Of a stretch of 6,204 nt of DNA, positions 1 through 5,864 are shown in pieces (position 1 is the first letter of the stretch; each line of letters opens with the position of its first letter). The notes under the pieces are model-generated. The model worked only from the letters and a program-made list of their open reading frames with translations. It was not told the origin of the DNA and did not search any database. The stretch is taken from contig JAQWIP010000157.1 in assembly GCA_029248825.1 (NCBI GenBank), positions 1 to 6,204 of the forward strand, read 5' to 3'. The stretch is from Alphaproteobacteria bacterium (GTDB taxonomy: Bacteria; Pseudomonadota; Alphaproteobacteria; RS24). Position numbers and translations under genes: made by a program.

Positions 1-1
1 G

Positions 2-688
2 GTTTGGGATAAGCGCGAATATAAAAATCTTGATGATTCGGTTGAACTGGGCACGCGCAACATTAAGGTCGCGCTGCGGCGTTTGCGCCAATTTGCGCGC
101 GATGGCGAGGCCGATATGCTCGACCTGGACGACACGATTAAATCGACCGCCAATGCCGGCTATCTCGACATTAAAATGATCGCCGAGCGTCGCAACCGGG
201 TGAAAGTTCTGGTGTTTTTCGATATCGGCGGCTCGATGGACCCGCATATTCGGCTTTGCGAAGAGCTGTTTTCGGCCGCGCGCAGCGAATTTAAAAACAT
301 GGAATATTTCTACTTCCACAATTGCCTCTACGAAGGCGTGTGGAAAGACAACAACCGCCGCCACAACGAAAAAATGGATACATGGGACGTGCTGCACACC
401 TATGGCAGCGACTATAAAATCATCTTCGTGGGCGATGCCTCGATGAGCCCCTATGAGATTACCTATGAGGGCGGCAGCGTGGAACATTGGAACGAAGAAG
501 CGGGCGCGCTATGGCTGAAACGCCTGACCGATATCTACGAGAGCGCCATCTGGCTGAACCCGCTGGGCGAACGCTATTGGGAACACACGGCCTCGCTGCA
601 AATCATCAAGCAGATTTTCGCAGACCGAATGTATCCGCTGACCATTCAGGGGCTGGATGGGGCTATGCGGGAACTTTCAAGAGGATAG
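2..688 (+). CDS. VWA domain protein, CoxE/COG3825-like (5' end outside window)
   Basis: The reading frame is open from the first bases of the window, so the N-terminus is missing. 228 residues are visible, ending at TAG 686-688. Internal TTG or ATG codons such as 83 are not the real start. Seen: a VWA-type strand with D74-I-G-G-S78-M-D, the place of the metal-ion adhesion site (MIDAS), then the blocks MEYFYFHNCLYEGVWKDN, FVGDASMSPYE (D145) and GGSVEHWNEEAGALW. As I recall, these blocks characterise the alphaproteobacterial CoxE/COG3825 family. In that family the gene usually follows a MoxR-type AAA+ ATPase gene and is thought to act with it as a cytoplasmic chaperone or metal-insertion module; that partner would lie upstream and cannot be seen. 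The canonical MIDAS DxSxS is replaced by DxGGS, which I believe is typical of this family. The substrate is unknown. Family placement is confident, the role is inferred. Confidence 0.88.
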   Translation, partial: VWDKREYKNLDDSVELGTRNIKVALRRLRQFARDGEADMLDLDDTIKSTANAGYLDIKMIAERRNRVKVLVFFDIGGSMDPHIRLCEELFSAARSEFKNMEYFYFHNCLYEGVWKDNNRRHNEKMDTWDVLHTYGSDYKIIFVGDASMSPYEITYEGGSVEHWNEEAGALWLKRLTDIYESAIWLNPLGERYWEHTASLQIIKQIFADRMYPLTIQGLDGAMRELSRG

Positions 689-690
689 TT

Positions 691-704
691 CTAGGCTAGC
701 CTAG
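691..704. terminator. Perfect 14-bp palindrome, possible weak terminator
   Basis: CTAGGCTAGCCTAG is its own reverse complement and contains CTAG three times. It begins two bases after the VWA gene's stop codon and is followed on the plus strand by TCTTTTGTTGTT. Folded as RNA it gives a 5-bp CUAGG/CCUAG stem with a CUAG loop and a U-rich tail, compatible with a weak intrinsic terminator. The stem is short, so a protein-binding or recombination site is an alternative. Confidence 0.4.
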
Positions 705-746
705 TCTTTTGTTGTTCCAATAGCTGACAAGATATCTGCGGCAGAA

Positions 747-935
747 TTGCGCGCGCGCCAAAACACGCTGCTGTCCGTCGCCCTCGAAGACGATATTGTG
801 ATTTTGAAATTGCGCCAAGACGCCCCGCTCACAGCGCAGGAAATCGTTCACATTCTGCCGCGATTATCCGAACAATCGCCCAGCTATCCGCCCGAGCCTG
901 CGCCCGACCCTGAAACTACGTCAAAGACGCCGTAA
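747..935 (+). CDS. Small hypothetical protein with uncertain start
   Basis: A 62-codon frame from TTG 747 to TAA 933-935. I do not recognise the family. The N-terminal two thirds contain alternating hydrophobic stretches (VALEDDIVILKLR, then TAQEIVHILPRL) that could fold as a small alpha/beta or helical domain. The C-terminus is a Pro/Glu/Ser/Thr-rich tail (SYPPEPAPDPETTSKTP). Codons favour G or C in third position, as in neighbouring real genes. No cysteines, signal peptide or membrane segment are seen. The start is unclear: no Shine-Dalgarno sequence precedes TTG 747, and the frame stays open upstream to a TAG at 702, reading (I/M)ADKISAAELRARQ if the ATA at 720 were the initiator. Its last 20 bases overlap the convergent end of aspC. 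It could be a genuine small gene or a remnant. Confidence 0.4.
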   Translation: MRARQNTLLSVALEDDIVILKLRQDAPLTAQEIVHILPRLSEQSPSYPPEPAPDPETTSKTP

Positions 936-2121
936 AACGAGAAATCCGCGCGCAGGCTTCCACCAGATTTTCATCCGAAGTGGCATAGCTAATGCGGAAA
1001 AACGGCGACAGGCCAAACGCCTCGCCATGCACCACCGCCACGCCTTCGGCCTCCATCAGCGCCGTAGCAAAAGCCTCATCGGTATCGATAAGCGTGCCAT
1101 CAGGCGCCGTTTTGCCAATACAAGCCGCGCAGCTCGGATAAACATAAAACGCGCCTTCGGGCGTTTGGCAATCGATATGCTCGGCTTTGTTCAGCAGTTT
1201 CACCACCAAATCGCGGCGGCGTTTGAACGTCTTATTGTTCTCGGGAATAAAATCTTGCGTGCCGTTCAAGGCCTCCACCGCCGCCCATTGGCTAATCGAC
1301 GTGGGGTTCGAGGTCGACTGCGACTGAATTTTCGTCATCGCCTTAATCAGCTCCAAAGGCCCCGCGCAATAGCCAATGCGCCAACCCGTCATGGCATAGG
1401 CTTTCGATACGCCGTTCATGGTCAGCGTGCGCTCATATAAGGCTGGCTCCACTTGGGCAGGCGTGGCGAAAACGAAATTGTCATAGGTCAGATGCTCATA
1501 CATATCATCGGTCAAAACCCAGACCTGCGGATATTTTTTCAGCACATCGGTCAGCTTGCGCAATTCCGATTCCGAATAGGCCGCGCCCGTGGGGTTCGAC
1601 GGCGAATTGAAAATAAACCATTTGGTTTTCTCGGTAATCGCGGCTTCCAAATCTTCGGGCTGCAACTTAAAGCCGTCTTCGGCGCGCGCTTCCACAATCA
1701 CCGGCTCGCCGCCTGCCAAAGCCACAATATCGGGATAGCTCACCCAATAGGGTGCCGGAATAATAACCTCATCGCCAGGGTTCAGCGTGGCCATCATGGC
1801 GTCATAAATAACCGGCTTGCCGCCCGGCGCCACAAAGGTTTGCGCAGGCTCATAATCCAGCCCATTGTCGCGCTTCAACTTGGCGCAAATCGCTTGCTTC
1901 AGCTCATCAATGACGGTCACGGCGGTGTATTTGGTCTCGCCGCGAAAAATCGCCTCAATGGCGGCCTGCTTGATGTTTTCTGGCGTATCAAAGTCTGGCT
2001 CGCCCGCGCCCAAACCAATGACATCGCGACCCGCCGCGCGCAATTGGCGTGCCTTATCGGTAACCGCCATCGTGGCCGAAGGGCGCACCCGCGAAAGACT
2101 TTTTGACAGAAATGACGACAT
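916..2121 (-). CDS. aspC: Aspartate aminotransferase (class I/II, subgroup Ib)
   Basis: A PLP-dependent cytosolic aminotransferase that interconverts aspartate plus 2-oxoglutarate with oxaloacetate plus glutamate. Subgroup Ib enzymes (aatA in rhizobia) can also transaminate prephenate to arogenate; that activity is not decidable here. 401 residues, the usual length. Seen in order: GLGAGEPDFDTP (about 37-47), GETKYTAV (61-68), PYW with W126 stacking on the cofactor, NPTG with N176, TDDMYEH with D205 and Y208 contacting PLP, SKAYAMTGWRIG with the Schiff-base K240 and phosphate-binding R248, and FRISYA with R376, the expected substrate alpha-carboxylate ligand. All key residues are present, so it should be active. 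The ATG at 2121 is fixed by a perfect AAGGAG (2129-2134) seven bases upstream. It is divergent from the Cache gene, and its 3' end overlaps the small ORF at 747-935. No clear terminator is visible beyond 916. Confidence 0.96.
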   Translation of the reverse strand: MSSFLSKSLSRVRPSATMAVTDKARQLRAAGRDVIGLGAGEPDFDTPENIKQAAIEAIFRGETKYTAVTVIDELKQAICAKLKRDNGLDYEPAQTFVAPGGKPVIYDAMMATLNPGDEVIIPAPYWVSYPDIVALAGGEPVIVEARAEDGFKLQPEDLEAAITEKTKWFIFNSPSNPTGAAYSESELRKLTDVLKKYPQVWVLTDDMYEHLTYDNFVFATPAQVEPALYERTLTMNGVSKAYAMTGWRIGYCAGPLELIKAMTKIQSQSTSNPTSISQWAAVEALNGTQDFIPENNKTFKRRRDLVVKLLNKAEHIDCQTPEGAFYVYPSCAACIGKTAPDGTLIDTDEAFATALMEAEGVAVVHGEAFGLSPFFRISYATSDENLVEACARISRFTASLT

Positions 2122-2148
2122 CGGAAAACTCCTTGCTCGATACTCTAT

Positions 2149-2177
2149 TTGAGCGCAAGCTACATGCTTGAGATAAT
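2149..2177 (+). promoter_or_regulatory. Sigma70-type promoter of the Cache gene with inverted repeat in spacer
   Basis: A -35 element TTGAGC (2149-2154) and a -10 element GATAAT (2172-2177) are separated by exactly 17 nt, four and five of six consensus matches. This predicts transcription starting near 2184, about 20 nt before the ATG at 2204. The spacer contains a perfect inverted repeat CAAGC-TACAT-GCTTG (2156-2170), a candidate operator. The same 82-bp gap must also carry the divergent aspC promoter, for which I see no convincing pair of boxes. Prediction from sequence only. Confidence 0.5.
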
Positions 2178-2203
2178 GAAAACAAGAACGAAAGGATCAT
2201 CTC

Positions 2204-2707
2204 ATGCCAAAGCGATTCAATTCGCTGTTGATGCTTTTTGCCTTGGGTTTGCTAGTCGGCTGGATAGGTGGCGGCGCCAGCGCGCCCGATACATCACACG
2301 CCAATTTGCAGCTCGCCAGCCGCGCCGTCGCCATTGTCGACAAAGCCCATCGCCTGATTAACCAAGACGACCTCATGGCCTTCGAAGAAATAGACCGCGA
2401 CCCGACGTTTCATCAGGGCGGGCTATATCTCTTCGTGCTTTCGGCCGATGGCGAGAATATTTATTACGCCGCCGACCGCACACAAATCGGCGAAGATTTC
2501 TCGCGCAAACTCGACGCCAAACAGCGCCCCTATGGCCAGCAGCTCATCCGCGATGTCTCCTCGCGCGGCGTCTGGCACGCCTATCAATCCAACAATACCG
2601 CCAGCGGCCACGACGAATGGAAGCTCACCTATGCGCGCCAAACCCGCCAAGGGCATATCGTGGCCTCGGGCATTTATGCCGGCACTTATGCAAGCAGGGC
2701 GCGTTAA
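2204..2707 (+). CDS. Secreted single Cache-domain protein
   Basis: 167 residues. An N-terminal signal peptide is clear: MPKR, then a hydrophobic core (about 8-22), then ASA at 25-27 as the likely signal peptidase site, so the mature protein is probably periplasmic. Mature residues about 33-160 match the stand-alone Cache (single-Cache, Cache_2-like) pattern: a long helix with AVAIVDKAH, the core GGLYLFVLSADGENIYYA (72-89), IGEDFS (95-100), then RGVWHAY (121-127), KLTYARQ (140-146) and VASGIY (153-158). Cache domains bind small ligands in receptors; here there is no transmembrane output, kinase, cyclase or methyl-accepting domain, so it may be a binding or accessory protein. The start is supported by AAAGGA (2191-2196), seven bases upstream. 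The family is fairly sure; ligand and partner are unknown. It is preceded by its own promoter and followed 66 bases later by a small membrane protein gene. Confidence 0.85.
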   Translation: MPKRFNSLLMLFALGLLVGWIGGGASAPDTSHANLQLASRAVAIVDKAHRLINQDDLMAFEEIDRDPTFHQGGLYLFVLSADGENIYYAADRTQIGEDFSRKLDAKQRPYGQQLIRDVSSRGVWHAYQSNNTASGHDEWKLTYARQTRQGHIVASGIYAGTYASRAR

Positions 2708-2773
2708 CGAATAATTTCCGATAAAGCACCACACTCAAGATGGTTGCTGAATAAGAAAAAGAACGGATTTAAA

Positions 2774-2947
2774 ATGTCACAATTCTTGCTGCAAATTTTT
2801 CTAATGGCTGTCTATCTGATGGCGCATATGATGATTGTCTTCATCGCTGTTGGCATTGGGCTTTGGCTGCAAGGCTCGGTTGAATGGCTGATTGGTAAAA
2901 TCAACGCCAGCCCGACCCATATCGACGAGCAGTTTCGAAACCACTAA
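2774..2947 (+). CDS. Small single-helix membrane protein, unknown function
   Basis: 57 residues from ATG 2774 to TAA 2945-2947. Residues about 4-33 are strongly hydrophobic and methionine-rich (Met at 1, 11, 16, 19 and 20), enough for one long transmembrane helix. A short polar tail follows (GKINASPTHIDEQFRNH). I do not recognise a family. The frame can be extended to TTG 2744, but that would add the lysine-rich LNKKKNGFK and lacks a better ribosome site. The ATG has a weak AACGGA (2762-2767) six bases upstream, so I prefer it. It lies 66 bases after the Cache gene and 141 bases before the chosen uvrB start, on the same strand and without an obvious terminator in between, so co-transcription with either is possible. 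Existence is supported by the coherent hydrophobic sequence, function is not. Confidence 0.55.
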   Translation: MSQFLLQIFLMAVYLMAHMMIVFIAVGIGLWLQGSVEWLIGKINASPTHIDEQFRNH

Positions 2948-3076
2948 CGCCGTTTGGCTTGGTGCCAGCCCGCTTCCTATTTTGGCCAATCGCGCTATAT
3001 TGCGCTTATGGCAGAAGAACAGAAATCACTGACGGGTCGCGGCGAGCTGGCTCCCCTAGAAGAACCGGGGATGCGC

Positions 3077-3081
3077 GAAGG
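3077..3081 (+). promoter_or_regulatory. Ribosome binding site deciding the uvrB start
   Basis: GAAGG lies seven bases before the ATG at 3089. The other in-frame starts (TTG 2954, ATG 3008, ATG 3071) have no comparable Shine-Dalgarno match. This is the main sequence argument for starting UvrB at 3089. Confidence 0.45.
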
Positions 3082-3088
3082 CCAAGCC

Positions 3089-5260
3089 ATGACCTTCACC
3101 CCGCATCGGGCGCAGCGGCCAGAAAAAACCGAAGGCGGTTTGGCCTTTCGCATGGTCTCTGATTTCCAACCCGCTGGCGACCAACCGCAAGCCATTACCG
3201 AATTAATCGAAGGCATTGAAGCCGAAGAGCGCGACCAAGTTCTGCTCGGCGTCACCGGCTCGGGCAAGACTTACACGATGGCGCAAGTCATCAATCGCAC
3301 GCAGCGACCGGCGCTTGTTTTGGCGCCCAATAAAACTTTGGCGGCGCAGCTTTACGGCGAGTTCAAAAGTTTCTTCCCCGATAATGCGGTCGAATATTTT
3401 GTCTCTTATTACGATTATTATCAGCCCGAGGCCTATGTGCCGCGCACCGATACATTCATTGAAAAAGAGAGCAATATCAACGAGCAGATTGACCGCATGC
3501 GCCACTCGGCCACGCGCGCGCTATTGGAGCGCGATGACGTGATTATCGTCGCTTCCGTGTCGTGCATTTACGGCATTGGCTCGGTCGAGAGCTATTCCAA
3601 TATGACGATGGAGCTGAAGCCCGGTTTGGAAATCAGCCGCTCGCAATTGCTCGCCGATTTGGTGGCGCTGCAATATAATCGCAATGATATGGCTTTCGCG
3701 CGCGGCGATTTTCGGGTGCGCGGCGACACCATTGATATTTTCCCCGCACATTATGAAGACCGCGCTTGGCGTGTCGAATTATTTGGCGATGAGATTGATA
3801 ATCTGACCGAGTTCGACCCGCTGACGGGGCATAAAACCTCGGATATTGAGCAAGTTCGCGTCTATGCCAATTCGCACTATGTAACCCCCGGCCCCACGCT
3901 GAAACAAGCCGCCGTGGGCATTCAGGCCGAGTTGAAAACGCGGCTGGAAGAATTTGAAGCGGCGGGACGCCTGCTGGAAGCGCAGCGCATTGAGCAGCGC
4001 ACCATGTTTGATTTGGAGATGTTGGATGCGACCGGCAGTTGCGCTGGCATTGAAAATTATTCGCGCTATCTGACGGGTCGCAAGCCAGGCGAGCCGCCGC
4101 CCACTTTGTTCGAATATTTGCCAGACAATGCTTTGGTGTTCACCGATGAAAGCCATGTGACCGTGCCGCAAATAGGCGGCATGTTTCGCGGTGACTTTAA
4201 ACGCAAATCGACGCTCGCCGAATTCGGTTTCCGCTTGCCGTCTTGCGTCGACAATCGGCCGATGAAGTTTGAAGAATGGGACATCATGCGGCCTCAGACC
4301 GTGCATGTCTCGGCCACGCCGGGCCCGTGGGAAATGGAACGCACGGGCGGCGTGTTTGTCGAGCAGGTCATTCGCCCCACCGGACTGATTGACCCAACGT
4401 GCGAAATCCGCCCGGCCACCAATCAGGTCGATGACCTGATGGCCGAATGCCAAGAAATGGCCAAGCGAGACCAACGCGTTTTGGTGACGGTATTGACCAA
4501 GAAAATGGCAGAAGATTTGACCGAATATATGCATGAGCAAGGCTTGCGCGTGCGCTATATGCATTCCGATATCGATACGCTGGAACGGATTGAGATTATC
4601 CGCGACCTGCGGCTCGGGGCTTTTGATATTCTCATTGGCATCAACTTGCTGCGCGAAGGTTTGGATATTCCGGAGTGTTCGCTGGTGGCGATTTTGGACG
4701 CGGATAAAGAGGGCTTTTTGCGCTCGGAAACCTCGCTGGTGCAAACCATTGGCCGCGCGGCGCGCCATGTGGAAGGTCGGGTGCTTTTATACGCCGATAA
4801 AATGACCGGTTCGCTGACCCGCGCCATGGCCGAAACCGACCGCCGCCGCGAGCGCCAAATGGCGCATAATAAAGCCAATGGCATCACCCCCGCATCGGTG
4901 AAGAAAAACATCGCCGATATTATCGAGGGCATGGCCGAGCAGGACAATCAGGCAGCGCCTGGCCCCTATCGGGTGCGCGAGGCGATGGCTGAGACGCAAG
5001 CGCCGCTTTTGGGCAGCAATTTGCGCGCTCACATCGAGGGTCTGGAAGGCGAAATGCGCGAAGCGGCGGGCGATCTAGAATTCGAAACCGCGGCGCGTTT
5101 GCGCGATGAGATTAAACGTCTGCAAGAAACCGAATTGGCCATTGCCGATGACCCGTTCGCACGCCAATCGACGGTCGACGCACGCGTGGCCGAAAGCACA
5201 GGCAAGCCAGCGAAAAAAGCGCCAAGGCGCCCTTCTGGACGCGGCAGAAAGGGGCCTTAA
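3089..5260 (+). CDS. uvrB: UvrABC excision nuclease subunit B
   Basis: The damage-verification helicase of nucleotide excision repair: loaded by UvrA, it opens the strands with its beta-hairpin and recruits UvrC for the two incisions; UvrD then removes the oligonucleotide. 723 residues from 3089. Seen in order: Walker A GVTGSGKT (54-61, K60), the tyrosine-rich beta-hairpin YYDYYQPEAYVP (107-118), Walker B DESH (353-356), GINLLREGLDIPE (517-529), motif VI QTIGRAAR (552-559), and a C-terminal UVR motif (about 649-683) for UvrC contact. A basic tail rich in Lys, Arg and Pro follows. As far as I recall the E. coli numbering, each motif sits about 15 residues later here, so this start is already ample. 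In-frame ATG 3008 (750 residues) and ATG 3071 are alternatives. No LexA-type box was recognised upstream. The stop codon lies inside the hairpin at 5249-5273. Confidence 0.97.
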   Translation: MTFTPHRAQRPEKTEGGLAFRMVSDFQPAGDQPQAITELIEGIEAEERDQVLLGVTGSGKTYTMAQVINRTQRPALVLAPNKTLAAQLYGEFKSFFPDNAVEYFVSYYDYYQPEAYVPRTDTFIEKESNINEQIDRMRHSATRALLERDDVIIVASVSCIYGIGSVESYSNMTMELKPGLEISRSQLLADLVALQYNRNDMAFARGDFRVRGDTIDIFPAHYEDRAWRVELFGDEIDNLTEFDPLTGHKTSDIEQVRVYANSHYVTPGPTLKQAAVGIQAELKTRLEEFEAAGRLLEAQRIEQRTMFDLEMLDATGSCAGIENYSRYLTGRKPGEPPPTLFEYLPDNALVFTDESHVTVPQIGGMFRGDFKRKSTLAEFGFRLPSCVDNRPMKFEEWDIMRPQTVHVSATPGPWEMERTGGVFVEQVIRPTGLIDPTCEIRPATNQVDDLMAECQEMAKRDQRVLVTVLTKKMAEDLTEYMHEQGLRVRYMHSDIDTLERIEIIRDLRLGAFDILIGINLLREGLDIPECSLVAILDADKEGFLRSETSLVQTIGRAARHVEGRVLLYADKMTGSLTRAMAETDRRRERQMAHNKANGITPASVKKNIADIIEGMAEQDNQAAPGPYRVREAMAETQAPLLGSNLRAHIEGLEGEMREAAGDLEFETAARLRDEIKRLQETELAIADDPFARQSTVDARVAESTGKPAKKAPRRPSGRGRKGP

Positions 5261-5273
5261 AGTAAGGCCCCTT
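5249..5273. terminator. Hairpin between convergent uvrB and barrel gene, likely terminator
   Basis: AAGGGGCCTTA (5249-5259) and TAAGGCCCCTT (5263-5273) are perfect reverse complements, an 11-bp stem with a 3-nt loop. The uvrB TAA (5258-5260) falls within stem and loop. No U-run follows on the plus strand. Read on the minus strand, the stem runs into TTTC, a short U-tract. It sits where two convergent genes end, so a bidirectional terminator or transcript-stabilising 3' hairpin is the natural reading. Confidence 0.7.
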
Positions 5274-5327
5274 AAAGCGCGTTAAGATGAGTAAGTCGTT
5301 GGTAAAACTTCTGCCGCAAGCGGGTGA

Positions 5328-5864
5328 CTAGAAGTCGTAAATATAGCTGACCGAGAACACATCGCTTTTGAAGGTTTCAAAATCATAGCTGCGGAATTCA
5401 GCGCGAAACGGTTCATGCGCAATGCCAACACCAAAGAAACCCGTGTCATCGGCGTGCGGATCATCAATCGAGGCAAAGCCGGCACGAAGCGTATAGCGCA
5501 AGAGCGGTGGCCCCCCTAGGTCAAAGCCTTTCAGCACCGACATCTCAAATACGGGCTGGTCGTGTTTCGGCGATGTGCCGTCTCCGCCCTTGCCGTCGGG
5601 TTGGTCATAGGCGCCATTTAGAACCGCAATACCGACCTCAAAACTCAGGTCGGATGGAAAGCGAACGCCGAAGCCACCATTCATAAAGATGTCATCGCCA
5701 TCTTCGATAGCTAGGTCGTCTTGTAGCGCATAGGCTGCCTTGCCTTTGTCTGAGCCAGTGTGGTTCACAAAGCCAGCGCCGCCATAAACATAGGTGAAAG
5801 TGCCCAAACGCTCGGCGCGCGACTTTTGCGGCCAATTCTTATAGTCGCCCATATCGATCGCCAT
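5328..5864 (-). CDS. 3' half of the barrel gene: small outer-membrane beta-barrel domain
   Basis: 178 codons from an ATG at 5864 that has no Shine-Dalgarno site and no signal peptide, so it is probably not an independent start. The sequence has the look of an 8-stranded OmpA-like or porin-family barrel: alternating hydrophobic and polar strands (GTFTYVYGGAGFV, IFMNGGFGVRF, LSFEVGIAVLNGAY, FEMSVLKGFDLG, LLRYTLRAGFA, TGFFGVGIAH, FRAEFRSYDFE, DVFSVSYIYDF) linked by acidic, glycine-rich loops. The last residue is phenylalanine, the usual C-terminal signal for BAM-mediated insertion. I see no catalytic motif that I could assign with confidence, so I call it a structural or unknown-function barrel. 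Confidence 0.65.
   Translation of the reverse strand: MAIDMGDYKNWPQKSRAERLGTFTYVYGGAGFVNHTGSDKGKAAYALQDDLAIEDGDDIFMNGGFGVRFPSDLSFEVGIAVLNGAYDQPDGKGGDGTSPKHDQPVFEMSVLKGFDLGGPPLLRYTLRAGFASIDDPHADDTGFFGVGIAHEPFRAEFRSYDFETFKSDVFSVSYIYDF

Noticed and set aside
487..699. Plus-strand frame overlapping the end of the VWA gene
   Set aside because: It is out of frame with strongly conserved VWA sequence, is Arg/Gly/Ala-rich and has no ribosome site of its own.
1453..2106. Plus-strand open frame (217 codons) opposite aspC
   Set aside because: The Arg/Asn/His/Gly-rich sequence has no family features and sits antisense to conserved aminotransferase residues, as does the 1027-1440 frame.
2423..2734. Minus-strand frame opposite the Cache gene
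   Set aside because: Although hydrophobic in parts, it mirrors the Cache coding sequence, lacks a ribosome site and has no sign of a real family.
2932..2941. GTTTCGAAAC palindrome near the end of the small membrane protein gene, considered as an SOS or regulator box for uvrB
   Set aside because: It does not match the alphaproteobacterial LexA pattern GTTC-N7-GTTC. A 10-bp palindrome inside coding sequence is easily chance.
2954..2983. Possible uvrB promoter TTGGCT - 18 nt - TATTTT
   Set aside because: Only about half of each box matches consensus and spacing is not ideal, too weak to annotate.
3779..4768. Long minus-strand open frame (329 codons) inside uvrB
   Set aside because: It lies wholly opposite well-supported UvrB motifs. 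Its His/Arg/Gln/Phe-rich translation is typical of a shadow frame, with no recognisable domain.
5271..5286. Second inverted repeat CTTAA...TTAAG after the uvrB hairpin
   Set aside because: Five A/T-rich base pairs overlapping the stronger hairpin arm; likely chance.
5282..5485. Minus-strand frame at the end of the barrel gene
   Set aside because: It overlaps the barrel C-terminus in another frame. The barrel frame ends with a proper strand pattern and Phe, so this is a shadow.
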